Of a stretch of 64,000 nt of DNA, positions 56,120 through 64,000 are shown in pieces; position 1 is the first letter of the stretch, and every line of letters begins with the position of its first letter. The notes under the pieces were generated by a model. That model was not told where the DNA came from, did no database searches, and saw nothing but the letters and a program-made list of their open reading frames with translations. This DNA comes from Aquiflexum sp. TKW24L (GTDB lineage Bacteria; Bacteroidota; Bacteroidia; Cytophagales; Cyclobacteriaceae): positions 124,001 to 188,000 of the forward strand of contig NZ_JAMFLG010000002.1 in NCBI RefSeq assembly GCF_023502205.1, given 5' to 3'. Position numbers and translations under genes: made by a program.

Positions 56120-57253
56120 TTATTTTGGAGTAAAAAACTTATCAAGAGGTTTGTAGAATCCTCCACTACAGTTATTCCCAAGAGCCTCGCAGCCTGTGGT
56201 AACGAAGACTGTTGAATTGTCAAGTAGACTGATAGATGTTAAGTAGGTACCTATAAGACCTACATTGTCGAGCGGGAACAATTTTATAGCTTGGTCATTC
56301 ATGGACAGACGAAAAATCGATTCCTCTTCGATGAGGACAATGGTGTCGTTTATACTTGATATGTTATCAAAGTAATACCCAATACGTCTTCGGTCTTCTT
56401 TGGAGACTTGGTCGGAGTTATAAGTACCGATCAACTCAGGTTTTTTTCCTAACAGGTCGGATTTATAAACCATCAAGGGAAATGTTTCAAATCCCGCACT
56501 TGCAAAAGTGATGATGTCATTTCCCACCTGTAGGGATTTGGTATAAGATTCAAAACGCAGTTCCATATTTCCGTTTTGATCGAAATCAAAAGTCTTATTG
56601 CTAATTGTGACCCGCATGAAGTTTTCAAATACCTTGAAACCCCAAATAATTGCCCAATCATTGAAAAATTCCTCTTTGATCAGTTTCTGTTCCAAAATTT
56701 CAACTTTGCCGTTAATGACGGCTGTCTTGAGCCAAAGGAAATTAGGAGTGTATTTTGATACTCCAGGACTTTTTGGTGAGTCGTAAGGTACCAGCACATG
56801 GCCATTTGGATCAATACCTATCTGGTCACCGTACCTAAAATAGATTTGGGTGAAACCAATAAATAATGGGTCAAGATATTTCATCTTAATTATAAGAGCA
56901 TCTTCTTCAAAAGGCTTTCCAAGGGGCATGAGGATCAGCTCATCGGAGTTGATGGTCGCCATGATTTGGTCTGAGATTGGAAGTCTGTAGGAGAAATTGT
57001 TAGGTAAAAAAGGACTGAGATCGTAATATTTGTTTATTCCAAAAAGGGTCGCCTCACTGTATATTCTGGTCTTCGACGCAGCATATAGCTTTCCGTTGAT
57101 TTCTTTGGCATGTGTAAGTCCTTCTTGGAAACTTAGTGACTGTTTCCAAAACACAGGTACTTCTTCTCTTGGAGTTTCAAATGTGCTACAGGAAAAAAAA
57201 CAAACAATGCAAATGAAGATCAAAAGAATCGGAAAACGAGTTGCACTTTTCAT
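56120..57253 (-). CDS. lipoprotein of unknown function with propeller-like strands
   Basis: The start at 57253 (MKSATRFPIL, 377 aa) gives a lipobox FFSC (Cys 22); a longer frame from 57286 adds only a charged lead. The mature part is Tyr/Asp-rich beta structure with repeated G/Y-P-hydrophobic strands, such as PREEVPVFWKQSL and LYAASKTRIYSEA, so a propeller is likely. I recognise no family. The PD40 lipoprotein follows 8 bp later, and the two probably act together at the envelope. Confidence 0.65.
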   Translation of the reverse strand: MKSATRFPILLIFICIVCFFSCSTFETPREEVPVFWKQSLSFQEGLTHAKEINGKLYAASKTRIYSEATLFGINKYYDLSPFLPNNFSYRLPISDQIMATINSDELILMPLGKPFEEDALIIKMKYLDPLFIGFTQIYFRYGDQIGIDPNGHVLVPYDSPKSPGVSKYTPNFLWLKTAVINGKVEILEQKLIKEEFFNDWAIIWGFKVFENFMRVTISNKTFDFDQNGNMELRFESYTKSLQVGNDIITFASAGFETFPLMVYKSDLLGKKPELIGTYNSDQVSKEDRRRIGYYFDNISSINDTIVLIEEESIFRLSMNDQAIKLFPLDNVGLIGTYLTSISLLDNSTVFVTTGCEALGNNCSGGFYKPLDKFFTPK

Positions 57254-57566
57254 AATGAGTCTCTCAGTTTTGGGTTTAATCTTCAAACGCTTAAAACTAA
57301 GGAATATTACTAAGGATATAAATAACTATTACTGGGTATTTTCAAGGTTCAAAAATTTAGAAAAGCTAATTTTTTGTCCAATTATGTAGTTTTTCTGTTC
57401 ATCAATTCATTTTGAAAAATGAAAAGTGAATCCTCAACATTAGAAAATATGAAGCGCATGCTAAATATCCATTTGTTTCCGCAGGTAACATTTTTACCTA
57501 TCTTTTCCTTTTCCTCCAAAACATTTCCTAAATTCTCCACCAATTCAAACCAATAAACCCATTGTT

Positions 57567-59282
57567 ATGGAAGAAAAGAAATTGCGCAGCCAAGAGTGGT
57601 TTGGCCGCAAAGGAAAAGACGGCTTTATCTATCGCGCATGGATGAAAAACCAGGGATTTCCCCACCACCTTTTCGAAGGCAGGCCGGTCATCGGCATCTG
57701 CAATACCTACTCCGAACTCACCCCCTGTAATGCCCATTTCCGCGAACTTGCCGAAGCCCTCAAGCGGGGAATCTGGGAAGCCGGTGGATTTCCATTGGAA
57801 TTTCCTGTAATGTCTTTGGGTGAATGCTCCATCAAGCCGACCGCCATGCTATTCCGAAATCTCGCCAGCATGGACGTGGAGGAAAGCATCCGTGCCAATC
57901 CCATGGACGGTGTAGTCCTGATGTGCGGTTGTGACAAAACGACACCATCTCTAGTCATGGGCGCGGCCAGTGTCAACTTGCCTACCATCGTTGTCTCAGG
58001 TGGACCGATGCTCGCGGGAAGATTCAAAGGAAGAAAAATAGGAACTTCCGACCTTTGGAGATTTGCCGAGGAATTCAAAAAAGGAGAACTGTCACAAGAA
58101 GATTTCACCGCGGCAGAAGCTGCCATGGCGAGGTCGCAGGGACACTGCGCCCCGATGGGAACAGCCTCCACGATGGCGGCCATGGTTGAGTCATTGGGAT
58201 TAAGCTTGCCTGACAATGCCACTATACCTGCAGCCGATTCGAGAAGGAAAGTTCTGGCCCACATGTCAGGTATCAGGATCGTGGAGATGGTCAAAGAAGA
58301 CCTGAAAATGAGTGATATCCTCACCCGGAAATCTATTGAAAATGCCATTATGGTCAATGCTGCTTTGGGTGGTTCCACCAATTTCATCCTCCATTTGTTG
58401 GCGATCGCAGGAAGGATGGGCATAGAACTTTCCATTGATGATTTTGACAAACATTCTACCCATATCCCTTTGATTGCCAATGTGCAGCCATCAGGGGAAA
58501 ACTTTGTTGAGGACCTTTTCTACGCAGGTGGTCTTCCGGCAGTGATGAAAGAGATTTCATCACTCTTGCACCTCGATACCGTCACCGCCAACGGAAAGAA
58601 ACTCGGCGAAAACGTCCTAAATGCTGAATGTTGGGACAGAAACCTGATCGGAACCTTGGAAAAACCCTTCAAACCTGAATCAGGCATTGCGGTACTGAAA
58701 GGCAATCTCTGCCCTGAAGGTGCCGTTTTGAAACCTTCCGCAGCCACTCCTTCCCTACTCCAACACCGAGGTCAGGCAGTAGTATTCGAAGATATTGATG
58801 ATTATAAGAAAAGACTGGATGATCCTGACTTGGATGTCACTCCTGATTCTGTGATGGTGTTGAAAAATGTAGGGCCAAGAGGTTATCCCGGTATGCCGGA
58901 AGTAGGCAATATGCAACTGCCCATGAAAATCATCCAACAGGGAGTCAAAGACATGGTGAGGATTTCGGATGGCAGGATGAGTGGAACCGGTTACGGTACC
59001 GTCGTGCTTCACGTTTCCCCCGAATCAGCGATTGGCGGCAACCTCGCCTTGGTGCAAAACGGAGATTGGATCCAACTCGACGTGCCCAACCGTACTTTGA
59101 ATTTGGAAGTTTCGGACGAGGAACTGGCAAAAAGGAGAGCATCTTTTCAGCCCCTTCAGCTAGGATATGACAGAGGATATGTCAACATGTTTATTCAGAA
59201 CGTAACTCAGGCGCATGAAGGCGTAGATTTTGATTTTCTCAAAGGAGCTTCAGGGCCTGTAGTGAAACGAGATTCACATTAA
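57567..59282 (+). CDS. IlvD/Edd-family dehydratase (sugar-acid or dihydroxy-acid type)
   Basis: This 571-aa dehydratase belongs to the IlvD/Edd family but is distinct from the operon ilvD. It has CNTYSELTPCNAHF, GCDKTTPSLVMGA and SQGHCAPMGTASTM around the three cluster positions, and ends with RISDGRMSGTGYGTVVLHVSPESA. It most resembles L-arabinonate/D-xylonate-type sugar-acid dehydratases, which make a 2-keto-3-deoxy acid. The two SDR genes downstream fit that kind of catabolism. True dihydroxy-acid activity cannot be excluded. No sugar transporter or kinase is adjacent. Confidence 0.85.
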   Translation: MEEKKLRSQEWFGRKGKDGFIYRAWMKNQGFPHHLFEGRPVIGICNTYSELTPCNAHFRELAEALKRGIWEAGGFPLEFPVMSLGECSIKPTAMLFRNLASMDVEESIRANPMDGVVLMCGCDKTTPSLVMGAASVNLPTIVVSGGPMLAGRFKGRKIGTSDLWRFAEEFKKGELSQEDFTAAEAAMARSQGHCAPMGTASTMAAMVESLGLSLPDNATIPAADSRRKVLAHMSGIRIVEMVKEDLKMSDILTRKSIENAIMVNAALGGSTNFILHLLAIAGRMGIELSIDDFDKHSTHIPLIANVQPSGENFVEDLFYAGGLPAVMKEISSLLHLDTVTANGKKLGENVLNAECWDRNLIGTLEKPFKPESGIAVLKGNLCPEGAVLKPSAATPSLLQHRGQAVVFEDIDDYKKRLDDPDLDVTPDSVMVLKNVGPRGYPGMPEVGNMQLPMKIIQQGVKDMVRISDGRMSGTGYGTVVLHVSPESAIGGNLALVQNGDWIQLDVPNRTLNLEVSDEELAKRRASFQPLQLGYDRGYVNMFIQNVTQAHEGVDFDFLKGASGPVVKRDSH

Positions 59283-59289
59283 TCTAAAA

Positions 59290-60057
59290 ATGATGAAAAA
59301 CCATGATAAAGTTGCCCTGATCACCGGAGCCGGTCAGGGCATCGGTTTGGAAATAGCGCGGGTTTTGGCTGAAAAAGGATATCATATCATTTTGAATGAC
59401 ATTGAAGAGAGCCTTACTGAAGAAGCTATAGCAGGAATTCTGAAAGAGGCCAAAGGCAAGGTTTTGGGGATTTCGGGAGATTCCGGAGATCCGGCCTTCA
59501 TTCAGGAAATGGTCAGTTTGGCAGAGCGGGAATTTGGCAAACTGGACGTGGCCATTGCCAATGCCGGGATCACGCTGTACGGCGATTTCTTTGGATATTC
59601 CCCAGCTGATTTTTTTGAAGTTATGCGTGTCAATGCCAGTGGTACTTTCTTCCTTGCCCAAGCGGCGGCAGGGATTATGAAAAAACAAAAATCAGGTGGG
59701 TCTCTTTTGTTTACATCTTCCGTAACTGCCCATCAGGCGCACAAAAATCTCGCAGCTTATGCCATGAGCAAGGCAGCGATCGAAATGTTGGCAAAGAATT
59801 TGGTGATAGAATTATCAGAGTACAACATCAATGTCAATACCGTCTCACCCGGCGCTACATTGACTTCCAGAACTGCCTCAGATCCTGATTATGAAAAAAC
59901 ATGGTCCAAAATCACACCTATGGGCCGGCCTGCAACAGTCAAAGACATAGCCCAGACTGCCTTGTATTTGGTTTCTGATGAAGCAAGACATATTACAGGC
60001 CAAAACCTTATCATAGATGGGGGATGGACGTGTATCAGTCCTTCTCCTTACAATTAA
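59290..60057 (+). CDS. short-chain dehydrogenase/reductase (SDR), sugar-acid cluster
   Basis: This 255-aa SDR oxidoreductase has the NAD(P) motif TGAGQGIG (12-19), NAG at 91-93, Ser 144 and the catalytic Tyr157-x3-Lys161 (YAMSKAA), with the C-terminal motif PGATLTSRT. It starts 8 bp after the IlvD/Edd-type dehydratase, so it probably oxidises or reduces an intermediate of the same pathway. The substrate is unknown. Confidence 0.9.
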   Translation: MMKNHDKVALITGAGQGIGLEIARVLAEKGYHIILNDIEESLTEEAIAGILKEAKGKVLGISGDSGDPAFIQEMVSLAEREFGKLDVAIANAGITLYGDFFGYSPADFFEVMRVNASGTFFLAQAAAGIMKKQKSGGSLLFTSSVTAHQAHKNLAAYAMSKAAIEMLAKNLVIELSEYNINVNTVSPGATLTSRTASDPDYEKTWSKITPMGRPATVKDIAQTALYLVSDEARHITGQNLIIDGGWTCISPSPYN

Positions 60058-60180
60058 TCAGGGAAATCATTTCTTGCTTTGAAATTAAAACTAATATTGC
60101 GCAATAATTGCCAACTAAAGACTGTGAACTATTCTACAACTGATTCCAGGGAAACCCTGAAAACAAACCAACTCCCACAT

Positions 60181-60624
60181 ATGAAAATTGCCATTCATGA
60201 CCTTTTGGAGTATATCCAAAATAGTAACAATTCCACCATTGACCTATTAGTCGAAAACAAAGCAAGCCTTCCGCCAAAAGCCATCGAGATTTACAGCCAT
60301 ATGATCAATGCACACCATGTCTGGAACGCAAGAATCTTAGGAAAAAAGCCTTTTTTTAAGGTCTGGCAACTTCACTCTGTAGAAGTATTTTCAGAAATGA
60401 ACGAGGAAAACTATCACGTTTCCAAGGAAATCCTAGAAAACAATGAACTGGATAAAGTAATATCTTATAAGAACAGCCAAGGTCTCTCCTATCAAAATAC
60501 CATCAAGGACATCATGTTTCACATCATCAACCATTCAAGCTACCATAGAGGTCAGGTGATGTTGCTGGTGCGAAATGCCGGACTCGAACCGATCCCCACA
60601 GATTACATACTAACCAAAAGATAA
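60181..60624 (+). CDS. DinB family protein
   Basis: This 147-aa four-helix protein belongs to the DinB/YfiT family of putative metal-dependent transferases. I start at 60181 (MKIAIHDLLEY), since upstream residues lack family signs and follow a 123-bp gap. The three His of the metal site are visible: SHMINAHHVWNARIL and NHSSYHRGQV. Its role is unknown, with thiol transfer or a stress role known for relatives. It lies in the gap between the SDR and decarboxylase-like genes. Confidence 0.82.
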   Translation: MKIAIHDLLEYIQNSNNSTIDLLVENKASLPPKAIEIYSHMINAHHVWNARILGKKPFFKVWQLHSVEVFSEMNEENYHVSKEILENNELDKVISYKNSQGLSYQNTIKDIMFHIINHSSYHRGQVMLLVRNAGLEPIPTDYILTKR

Positions 60625-60626
60625 CC

Positions 60627-61289
60627 ATGAATGGTCCGAAAAAACCCGATTACTACTTTGCAGGTCCTTGGAAACTGAAGGGGGAAGGCGTCATCCTTGC
60701 TTATAAATTCAAGAAAGAATGGGTAGAACAAAACGGGTTTTTGAAGGAAGAATTAAAAGGGAAATTCAAAGGAGGACTCGGGTATGTCATGCTTGTCAGG
60801 TATACTGAGTCCCCTGCAGGCCCTTACAATGAATTGCTCTTTATTCCCGGAAAGTTCAGTCCTGACAATAGACAGACCATTACAAAAATATACGTGGATT
60901 CTGAATCCAGTACCCTGAACGGGCGGTACAAATGGGGGATTCCAAAGGAAACAGTACCCATAATCTGGCTCAAAAACGGAAAAACAGAAACCATCGGTGT
61001 TGGGTCGGAAGACGATCCCATACTTTTTTGCAAGATCAGCTCAGGTGGAATACCCTTCCCCGCGACCACCAAACTGCTTCCCATCAAACTATTTCAGGAA
61101 TTGGAAGGGAAAACATTTGTAACCGACCCAAAAGGTCATGGTTGGGGAAAGTTTGCCAAAATAGAATCTATGAAAGTGAATGCAGATTACTTTCCTGATA
61201 TCAGCAAACTCAAACCGTTACTTTGCGTGAAGATCAATCCGTTTTACATGGAGTTCCCTTTGCCCCATCAAAATGCCGATCAGCAATAA
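60627..61289 (+). CDS. acetoacetate decarboxylase-like protein
   Basis: This 220-aa protein resembles the acetoacetate decarboxylase (ADC) family, an all-beta fold whose catalytic Lys lies in a short G-x-P-K segment. Here KWGIPKETVP near residue 105 gives a candidate Lys. Some ADC-like proteins act instead as hydrolases or cyclases, so the reaction is uncertain. It starts 2 bp after the DinB gene, and its end overlaps the next SDR by 17 bp, so the genes are coupled. Confidence 0.7.
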   Translation: MNGPKKPDYYFAGPWKLKGEGVILAYKFKKEWVEQNGFLKEELKGKFKGGLGYVMLVRYTESPAGPYNELLFIPGKFSPDNRQTITKIYVDSESSTLNGRYKWGIPKETVPIIWLKNGKTETIGVGSEDDPILFCKISSGGIPFPATTKLLPIKLFQELEGKTFVTDPKGHGWGKFAKIESMKVNADYFPDISKLKPLLCVKINPFYMEFPLPHQNADQQ

Positions 61290-62049
61290 AAATATTGTCA
61301 TTACCGGAGCCGCTTCGGGTATAGGAAAAGAGCTAGTCCTCCAACTTGCAGGAAGCGGTAATAAAATCCTGGCAATTGATATCAATGAAGCAGGTTTGGA
61401 AATTCTTTCCGATAGATCCTCCCAAAACCTGACCCTAGACTTAACCATACCGGGTAGTGTCTTGGATATTTTTGATTGGATCCAACTCAACTGGAAAACG
61501 GTTGACTACTTTTTTGCCAATGCGGGCTTTGCCAACTTCGGACCTTGGGAAGATACTGATCTAGAAACTTTCACCAGAATGCAGCAAATCAATGTCCTCT
61601 CCCCTATTGAGACGGCCAAAATTTTGAAACCAATGCAGGCGCAACATTTCTGCAGGTTAGTGGTAACTGCCTCTGCGATGTCTTATTGGCCTGTTCCGGG
61701 ATATGTAGCTTATGCAGCCTCCAAGGCAGCACTCCATCAGTTTGTGGAGACTATCAGGAGTGAAGGAGATGGAGATTGGATTACGATGGTATATCCTGCC
61801 GCCACCAGTACCGATTTTTTCAAAAGTGCAGGAAAAGAAATCCCAAAAGCCTTCCTAGTGCAATCCGTCCAAACCGTAGTGTGTCATATCATCCAAGGTG
61901 TATCAAAAGGAAAAAAGAGAATTTATCCTTCCAGGCTTTTTCAGGCAACCATGTATGTCAACAGAATTCTGCCTGTCTTCAAACCAATCTATTTTTTCAT
62001 AGAAAGAAAAAAACTCATGAAATGGAACATAAATATGAAGGGTGGCTAA
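61273..62049 (+). CDS. short-chain dehydrogenase/reductase (SDR)
   Basis: This 258-aa SDR has TGAASGIGKE at 11-20, NAG at 83-85, catalytic Ser 134, and Tyr147-x3-Lys151 in YAASKAALH. The C-terminal region is basic with a hydrophobic patch (ILPVFKPIYFFIERKK) that may contact the membrane, as in lipid-modifying SDRs. It overlaps the upstream decarboxylase-like gene by 17 bp. It may not share the substrate of the SDR at 59290. Confidence 0.88.
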   Translation: MPISNKNIVITGAASGIGKELVLQLAGSGNKILAIDINEAGLEILSDRSSQNLTLDLTIPGSVLDIFDWIQLNWKTVDYFFANAGFANFGPWEDTDLETFTRMQQINVLSPIETAKILKPMQAQHFCRLVVTASAMSYWPVPGYVAYAASKAALHQFVETIRSEGDGDWITMVYPAATSTDFFKSAGKEIPKAFLVQSVQTVVCHIIQGVSKGKKRIYPSRLFQATMYVNRILPVFKPIYFFIERKKLMKWNINMKGG

Positions 62050-62126
62050 TCATACATGGATGGCATCTGTTTTTTCAAAAGAAAACAATAAATTGGTAAT
62101 CATTCAAAAGACCAAATCTAAAACTT

Positions 62127-62774
62127 ATGAAAACCGGATCCCTAATCATTTTCCTGCTAGCCTTCACTTTGCTTTTCTCTTGTGCCAAAAAAGAAGAAGA
62201 TTCACTCCCGATGAAAGTAGCCAAAGCCTATGGCTACGACAATTTTGACAAAATAAATTCGATAGCCTACCAATGGAATGTGCAGCCTAATCCTGAAACC
62301 CTTCGTACTCGGAATTGGAAGTGGAATATCAAGGAGAGGAGCGTCTACTTTTCCGATGCGGACACGAGCTATACCTATAGCCTTGACCTTCCAAAGGACC
62401 AAATGCCTGAAGCTGACGGCGGATTTATCAATGACAAATATTGGCTGATGTTCCCTTTTCAATTGGTTTGGGACCAAGGTTACACCTTTACAGTAATTGA
62501 AGATATCAAAGCACCCATTTCCGGATTGCCGACGACACAGTTGACGATCGTCTACAATGATGTCGATGGCTATACTCCTGGGGATGCTTATGACTTGTTT
62601 TTGGATGAAAACCACATGATCAAAGAATGGGTTTTCCGAAGAGGAAATGGCTTGGAAGGACGACCGATAACTTGGGAGAATGAGCAGGAATTCAAAGGAA
62701 TCAAGTTTGCTACCGAACATAAAAATGACGCCGGCGTTAAGTTTATCTGGTTTTCAGATATCGTGGTGGAATAA
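62127..62774 (+). CDS. lipoprotein of unknown function (DUF6503-like)
   Basis: This 215-aa protein has lipobox FTLLFSC (Cys 19), followed by a mature domain that opens with KVAKAYGYDNFDKINSIAYQW and ends with an aromatic-rich strand. Bacteroidota proteins of this size and layout (DUF6503-like) are of unknown function. It may be a periplasmic binding or sensing protein. The gene follows the SDR after 77 bp, with no evident co-regulation. Confidence 0.7.
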   Translation: MKTGSLIIFLLAFTLLFSCAKKEEDSLPMKVAKAYGYDNFDKINSIAYQWNVQPNPETLRTRNWKWNIKERSVYFSDADTSYTYSLDLPKDQMPEADGGFINDKYWLMFPFQLVWDQGYTFTVIEDIKAPISGLPTTQLTIVYNDVDGYTPGDAYDLFLDENHMIKEWVFRRGNGLEGRPITWENEQEFKGIKFATEHKNDAGVKFIWFSDIVVE

Positions 62775-62811
62775 ATTACAGTTAAATTAGGTGGATTAAA
62801 ATAGAATAAAC

Positions 62812-63030
62812 ATGAAACCTTCCGAAAAAATAGAAGAAATCCTTCATGATATAGATACACTTGGTGACAAAGAACAACTGGAAATTTTGGAAAAATTGAC
62901 CCTAAAGCTAAGTCCACATCCCTCAAGTAATACAGGGATAAAATTATCGGATCTACAAAATCTAGGTTCTGAAATTTGGAAAGGAGTTGAGATAGACAAC
63001 TATATTAAAGAAGGACGAGAGTGGGATTAA
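62812..63030 (+). CDS. antitoxin-like small protein
   Basis: This 72-aa charged protein has two helical parts and an acidic C-terminus (GVEIDNYIKEGREWD), in the style of small antitoxins that precede PIN-domain toxins. A truncated PIN reading frame starts inside its last codons (GTG 63021), the overlap usual for such pairs. Antitoxin identity is inferred from context. With its partner broken, it may be an orphan antitoxin. Confidence 0.6.
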   Translation: MKPSEKIEEILHDIDTLGDKEQLEILEKLTLKLSPHPSSNTGIKLSDLQNLGSEIWKGVEIDNYIKEGREWD

Positions 63031-63170
63031 AACCGGAATTTTTGCAGAAACTTTATTTTTTGGATACAGCTCCATTAATATATTTCATTGAAGGAAATCC
63101 CCAATACCAAGAAACATTGAATGCGTTTTTTAAAGCCAATGAAGATGGGGGAATCCTAATGGCCAAATGA
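63021..63170 (+). pseudogene. truncated PIN-domain (VapC-like) toxin remnant
   Basis: From GTG 63021 the frame encodes 49 residues, including YFLDTAPLIYFIEGNPQYQE, the first strand and acidic residue of a PIN ribonuclease (normally about 130 aa). It ends at TGA 63168-63170, before the remaining active-site acids. It overlaps the antitoxin-like gene by 10 bp. The rest of the toxin is not seen downstream; a peptidase gene begins at 63209, so the 3' part appears deleted. Confidence 0.7.
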
Positions 63171-63208
63171 GCTTTCAGAAATTATTTTAAAATAAATGAA
63201 CTAAGAAA

Positions 63209-64000
63209 ATGAAAATCCGATCACTGTTCTTCCTTCTTACATTTCTCCTTTTTTCTATCCCTTCCTTTTCTCAAAAACTTACCAAAACGGAAAAGCAATT
63301 GGTAGAAACTATTGACAAAAACTACAAGGAAACGGTGGCGCTGCTGGAGGAAGTGGTGAATATCAATTCCGGGACTTTCAACATGCAGGGTGTACGGGAA
63401 GTGGGAAGGGTATTCGAGAGGGAATTTGCAAAAATCGGGTTTGAAACCGAATGGGTTAATCTACCCGATTCGCTCAAAAGAGCCGGGCATTTTGTGGCTA
63501 CAAGAAAAGGCACCAAGGGTAAAAAGCTGTTTTTCATAGGTCATTTGGATACTGTTTTTGAAAAAGACATGCCCTTCTATCCATTTACCATGGTCAATGA
63601 TTCCACAGCCAAAGGGCAGGGCGTCAATGACATGAAAGGTGGAAATGTCATGGTCTTTGCGACTTTGAAGGCAATGGAGGAATTGGGCTTGCTGAAAGAC
63701 AGAACCATCACAGTATACTTCCCCGGTGACGAGGAAAATGCCGGAAGTCCCTCATGGGTCAGCAGATTGGACTTCGTGGAAAGGGCCAAGCAACATGACT
63801 ATGCGTTAGGTTACGAGACTGCACAGGGATTCAATACGGCCACCATTGCCAGAAGAGGTGCAAGTGGTTGGACGTTGAAAACTACCGGTAAACAGGTACA
63901 TTCCTCGGGTGTATTCAGGGAATCAGTGGGATACGGCGCTATCTATGAGGCCGCAAGAATCCTCAACCAATTCAGGGAAGTATTGGCAGGCGAGCAATAC
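63209..64000 (+). CDS. M20 family metallopeptidase (5' part, runs off window)
   Basis: The first 264 codons of an exported M20/M25/M40 metallopeptidase are present; the gene continues beyond the window edge. There is a Sec signal at about 1-21 (ending PSFSQ). Zinc ligands and catalytic residues appear in GHLDTVF (H112, D114), GVNDMKGG (D141) and GDEENAG (E175, E176), and a dimerisation domain begins after GASGWTLK. It likely hydrolyses small peptides, amides or a carboxypeptidase substrate in the periplasm. Confidence 0.9.
   Translation, partial: MKIRSLFFLLTFLLFSIPSFSQKLTKTEKQLVETIDKNYKETVALLEEVVNINSGTFNMQGVREVGRVFEREFAKIGFETEWVNLPDSLKRAGHFVATRKGTKGKKLFFIGHLDTVFEKDMPFYPFTMVNDSTAKGQGVNDMKGGNVMVFATLKAMEELGLLKDRTITVYFPGDEENAGSPSWVSRLDFVERAKQHDYALGYETAQGFNTATIARRGASGWTLKTTGKQVHSSGVFRESVGYGAIYEAARILNQFREVLAGEQY

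Noticed and set aside
60058-60180. Palindrome ATTGCGCAAT and a short CAGGG/CCCTG hairpin before the DinB gene
   Set aside because: Isolated short motifs with no T-run or conserved placement; not enough to call an operator or terminator.
61776-62099. 107-codon frame overlapping the second SDR
   Set aside because: Shadow of the SDR frame, with His/Lys-rich sequence and no domain.

Overview
The window is a 64-kb piece of a Bacteroidota chromosome. It most likely comes from the Cytophagales, near the Cyclobacteriaceae (Algoriphagus or Belliella-like); this is inferred from gene content, not from a marker tree. The supporting signs are type IX secretion parts (PorD/DUF4835 and a C-terminal sorting domain), a TonB receptor paired with a DUF4249 lipoprotein, DUF4290, an Rpb6-type omega subunit, many lipoproteins with an S-S-C or G-C lipobox, weak Shine-Dalgarno signals, and promoters with the Bacteroidota -7 box TAnnTTTG. 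I saw no rRNA, tRNA, CRISPR array, prophage or complete insertion sequence.

Layout. 1-12.7 kb: a SLC13/DASS anion transporter, a Tat-type TIM-barrel protein, a four-gene outer-membrane module (secreted protein, TonB-dependent receptor, DUF4249 lipoprotein, MG2/plug-like protein), a 906-aa membrane-anchored propeller protein, and malate dehydrogenase. 12.9-22.5 kb: a cNMP-binding protein and tilS on the minus strand, then a plus-strand run for envelope and housekeeping work (OstA/LptA-like, a T9SS-sorted protein, bamD, rpoZ, coaBC, porD, recN). 22.5-25.1 kb: a low-complexity repeat island, fabI, a RelE/ParE-type toxin-antitoxin pair and an atypical truA.

25.2-36.8 kb is one long minus-strand branched-chain amino acid operon in the order ilvD-ilvB-ilvN-ilvC-leuA-leuC-leuD-(leuA paralogue)-leuB. 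Its leader carries what looks like a complete ribosome-mediated attenuator: a TAnnTTTG promoter, an 18-residue peptide with eight Ile/Leu/Val residues, an antiterminator segment that begins at the leader stop codon, and an intrinsic terminator 31 nt before ilvD. A strong hairpin after leuB closes the operon. A 131-bp MITE-like palindrome flanked by 10-bp direct repeats sits in its only large internal gap.

37-49.5 kb: ispE, a DUF4143 ATPase with a 32-bp-period palindrome array over its promoter, an EamA transporter, lptG, tgt, a glycosyltransferase, two ECF sigma factors (one with a small Cys-rich partner followed by gmk and nadD), a tandem lipoprotein pair in which the second copy has an in-frame TAA, and an LpxL-type acyltransferase. 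49.5-57.3 kb: a UvrD/PcrA helicase, a DUF4290 protein, murA (with Asp in place of the fosfomycin-target Cys), a bestrophin-like channel and two lipoproteins. 57.5-64 kb: an IlvD/Edd-type dehydratase with two SDR enzymes, a DinB protein and an acetoacetate-decarboxylase-like protein (probably small-acid or sugar-acid catabolism), a lipoprotein, an antitoxin-like gene with a truncated PIN toxin, and the 5' part of an M20 peptidase that runs off the right edge.
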